Both the position numbers and the translations under genes were made by a program. DNA of 64,000 nucleotides from Variovorax paradoxus (lineage in GTDB: Bacteria; Pseudomonadota; Gammaproteobacteria; Burkholderiales; Burkholderiaceae_C). Shown here piece by piece: positions 63,110 through 64,000 of this stretch (within the stretch, counting starts at the first letter, position 1; every line of letters begins with the position of its first letter). The DNA is taken from assembly GCF_018614915.1 (NCBI RefSeq), contig NZ_JAGGNU010000007.1, positions 124,001-188,000 of the forward strand, written 5' to 3'. Below the pieces are notes generated by a model. It saw only the letters and a list, made by a program, of their open reading frames with translations. It was not told where the DNA came from and searched no databases.

Positions 63110-64000
63110 CTATCGGCCCGTCATGTTTTCGGGCACCACCCACTGGTCGAACTGCTCGCTCGTGAGGTGGCCCGACGCGATCGCCGCATCGCGCAAGCTC
63201 GTGCCCTCCTTGTGCGCCTTCTTCGCGATGAAGGCTGCCTTGTCGTAGCCGATGTGCGTGTTGAGTGCCGTCACCAGCATCAGCGAACGCTGCACGAGTT
63301 CGGCGATGCGTTCGCGGTTGGGCTCGATGCCGACCGCGCACTGGTCGTTGAAGCTCACCATGCCGTCGGCCAGGAGGCGCACGCTCTGCAGGAAGTTGTG
63401 CGCCACCATCGGGCGGAACACGTTGAGCTCGAAATTGCCCGAGGCACCGCCGATGTTGACGGCAACGTCGTTGCCGAACACCTGCGCCGCCAGCATCGTG
63501 ACCGCCTCGCTCTGCGTCGGATTGACCTTGCCGGGCATGATCGACGAGCCCGGTTCGTTCTCCGGAATGCTCAGTTCGCCGATGCCGCTGCGCGGGCCGC
63601 TGGCGAGCCAGCGCACGTCGTTGGCGATCTTCGTCATGCTCGCGGCCAGGGTCTTGAGCGCGCCGTGCGCATGCACGAGGCCGTCGACCGAGGCCATGGC
63701 CTCGAACTTGTTGGGCGCGGTGACGAAAGGCAGCCCGGTGAGCTTCGCGAGCTCGGCCGCCACCTGCTCGGCATAGCCCTTCGGTGCGTTGAGCCCGGTG
63801 CCGACCGCGGTGCCACCCAACGCCAGCTCGCACAGGTGCGGGAGCGCGGCGCGCACGTGCGCTTCGCCATGCGCGAGCTGCGCCACGTAGCCCGAGAACT
63901 CCTGGCCCAGCGTGAGCGGCGTCGCATCCTGCAGATGGGTGCGGCCGATCTTCACGATGTCGGCGAAGTCCTGCGATTTCGCCTCCAGCGTCCCGCGCAG
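63110..64000 (-). CDS. fumC: Class II fumarase, 5' part cut by window edge
   Basis: TCA-cycle hydratase, fumarate to L-malate. The 296 residues present are the C-terminal two-thirds: [20 protein letters not shown], the [20 protein letters not shown] segment and the superfamily signature [20 protein letters not shown] (catalytic Ser loop), and the FumC end [17 protein letters not shown]. Intact up to the edge. Confidence 0.96.
   Translation of the reverse strand: MRGTLEAKSQDFADIVKIGRTHLQDATPLTLGQEFSGYVAQLAHGEAHVRAALPHLCELALGGTAVGTGLNAPKGYAEQVAAELAKLTGLPFVTAPNKFEAMASVDGLVHAHGALKTLAASMTKIANDVRWLASGPRSGIGELSIPENEPGSSIMPGKVNPTQSEAVTMLAAQVFGNDVAVNIGGASGNFELNVFRPMVAHNFLQSVRLLADGMVSFNDQCAVGIEPNRERIAELVQRSLMLVTALNTHIGYDKAAFIAKKAHKEGTSLRDAAIASGHLTSEQFDQWVVPENMTGR

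Noticed and set aside
63089..63125. Short hairpins between the UPF0114 gene and fumC as terminator
   Set aside because: Only 4-bp stems and no T-run on either strand.

Overview
The window is G+C-rich bacterial chromosome from a member of the Burkholderiales, most likely Comamonadaceae (Variovorax-like). This is inferred from the style of the encoded proteins, the Bug/TctC periplasmic receptors, a small Trp-rich protein of the TIGR04438 type, 6S RNA directly after zapA, and Comamonadaceae-style palindromic repeats. No BLAST search was possible, so genus level is a guess. No rRNA, tRNA, CRISPR array, integrase or transposase was seen.

Layout. 1-6.7 kb: truncated relA, a 3-hydroxybutyrate dehydrogenase, two small exported proteins, an OmpR/EnvZ-type pair and ispD-ispF. 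6.8-11.7 kb: mfd, a vapBC toxin-antitoxin pair wedged between mfd and serB, then serB. 11.9-15.9 kb: a complete tripartite tricarboxylate transporter (tctC-tctB-tctA) with a malate/lactate-type dehydrogenase. 15.9-19.4 kb: an aminotransferase and an amino-acid ABC importer lacking its ATPase. 19.5-22.0 kb: tyrA, a LysR regulator and nth. 22.1-25.9 kb: cobQ-cobT-cobS-cobC, all with 4-nt overlaps. 26-34.5 kb: an RND efflux operon with an alpha/beta-hydrolase-like gene and a divergent LysR gene, the same layout as llpE-bpeEF-oprC/bpeT of Burkholderia.

34.5-38.0 kb is the accessory part: visibly lower G+C, two tandem lipoprotein paralogues, a disrupted ORF, a third copy of the paralogues' leader sequence, and an isolated exported protein built like the acidic calcium-binding tail of large RTX-type proteins. 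It looks like the debris of a toxin/immunity-like locus.

38.0-46.0 kb: a cobalamin riboswitch drives an eight-gene minus-strand operon, btuB-cobU-btuF-btuC-btuD-cobO-cbiB-cobD (uptake plus lower-ligand and aminopropanol assembly). With cobQTSC this covers the late, corrin-ring-independent half of B12 synthesis. 46.0-49.9 kb: an inverted pair of repeats, a ZapB-like protein, zapA, 6S RNA with a strong terminator nearby, a TauE/SafE permease, a universal stress protein, an AraC regulator and a VOC protein. 49.9-55.4 kb: a malonate operon (GntR regulator, malonyl-CoA decarboxylase, orphan Bug receptor, crotonase-fold protein, malonyl-CoA synthetase) headed by a perfect 18-bp palindrome. 55.5-64 kb: lgt, LysR/ilvD divergent pair, Trp-rich protein, cytochrome c, a LapA-like membrane protein, acs, a UPF0114 membrane protein and truncated fumC.

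Most genes sit in tight operons with ATGA/GTGA overlaps, which was used to choose several starts.
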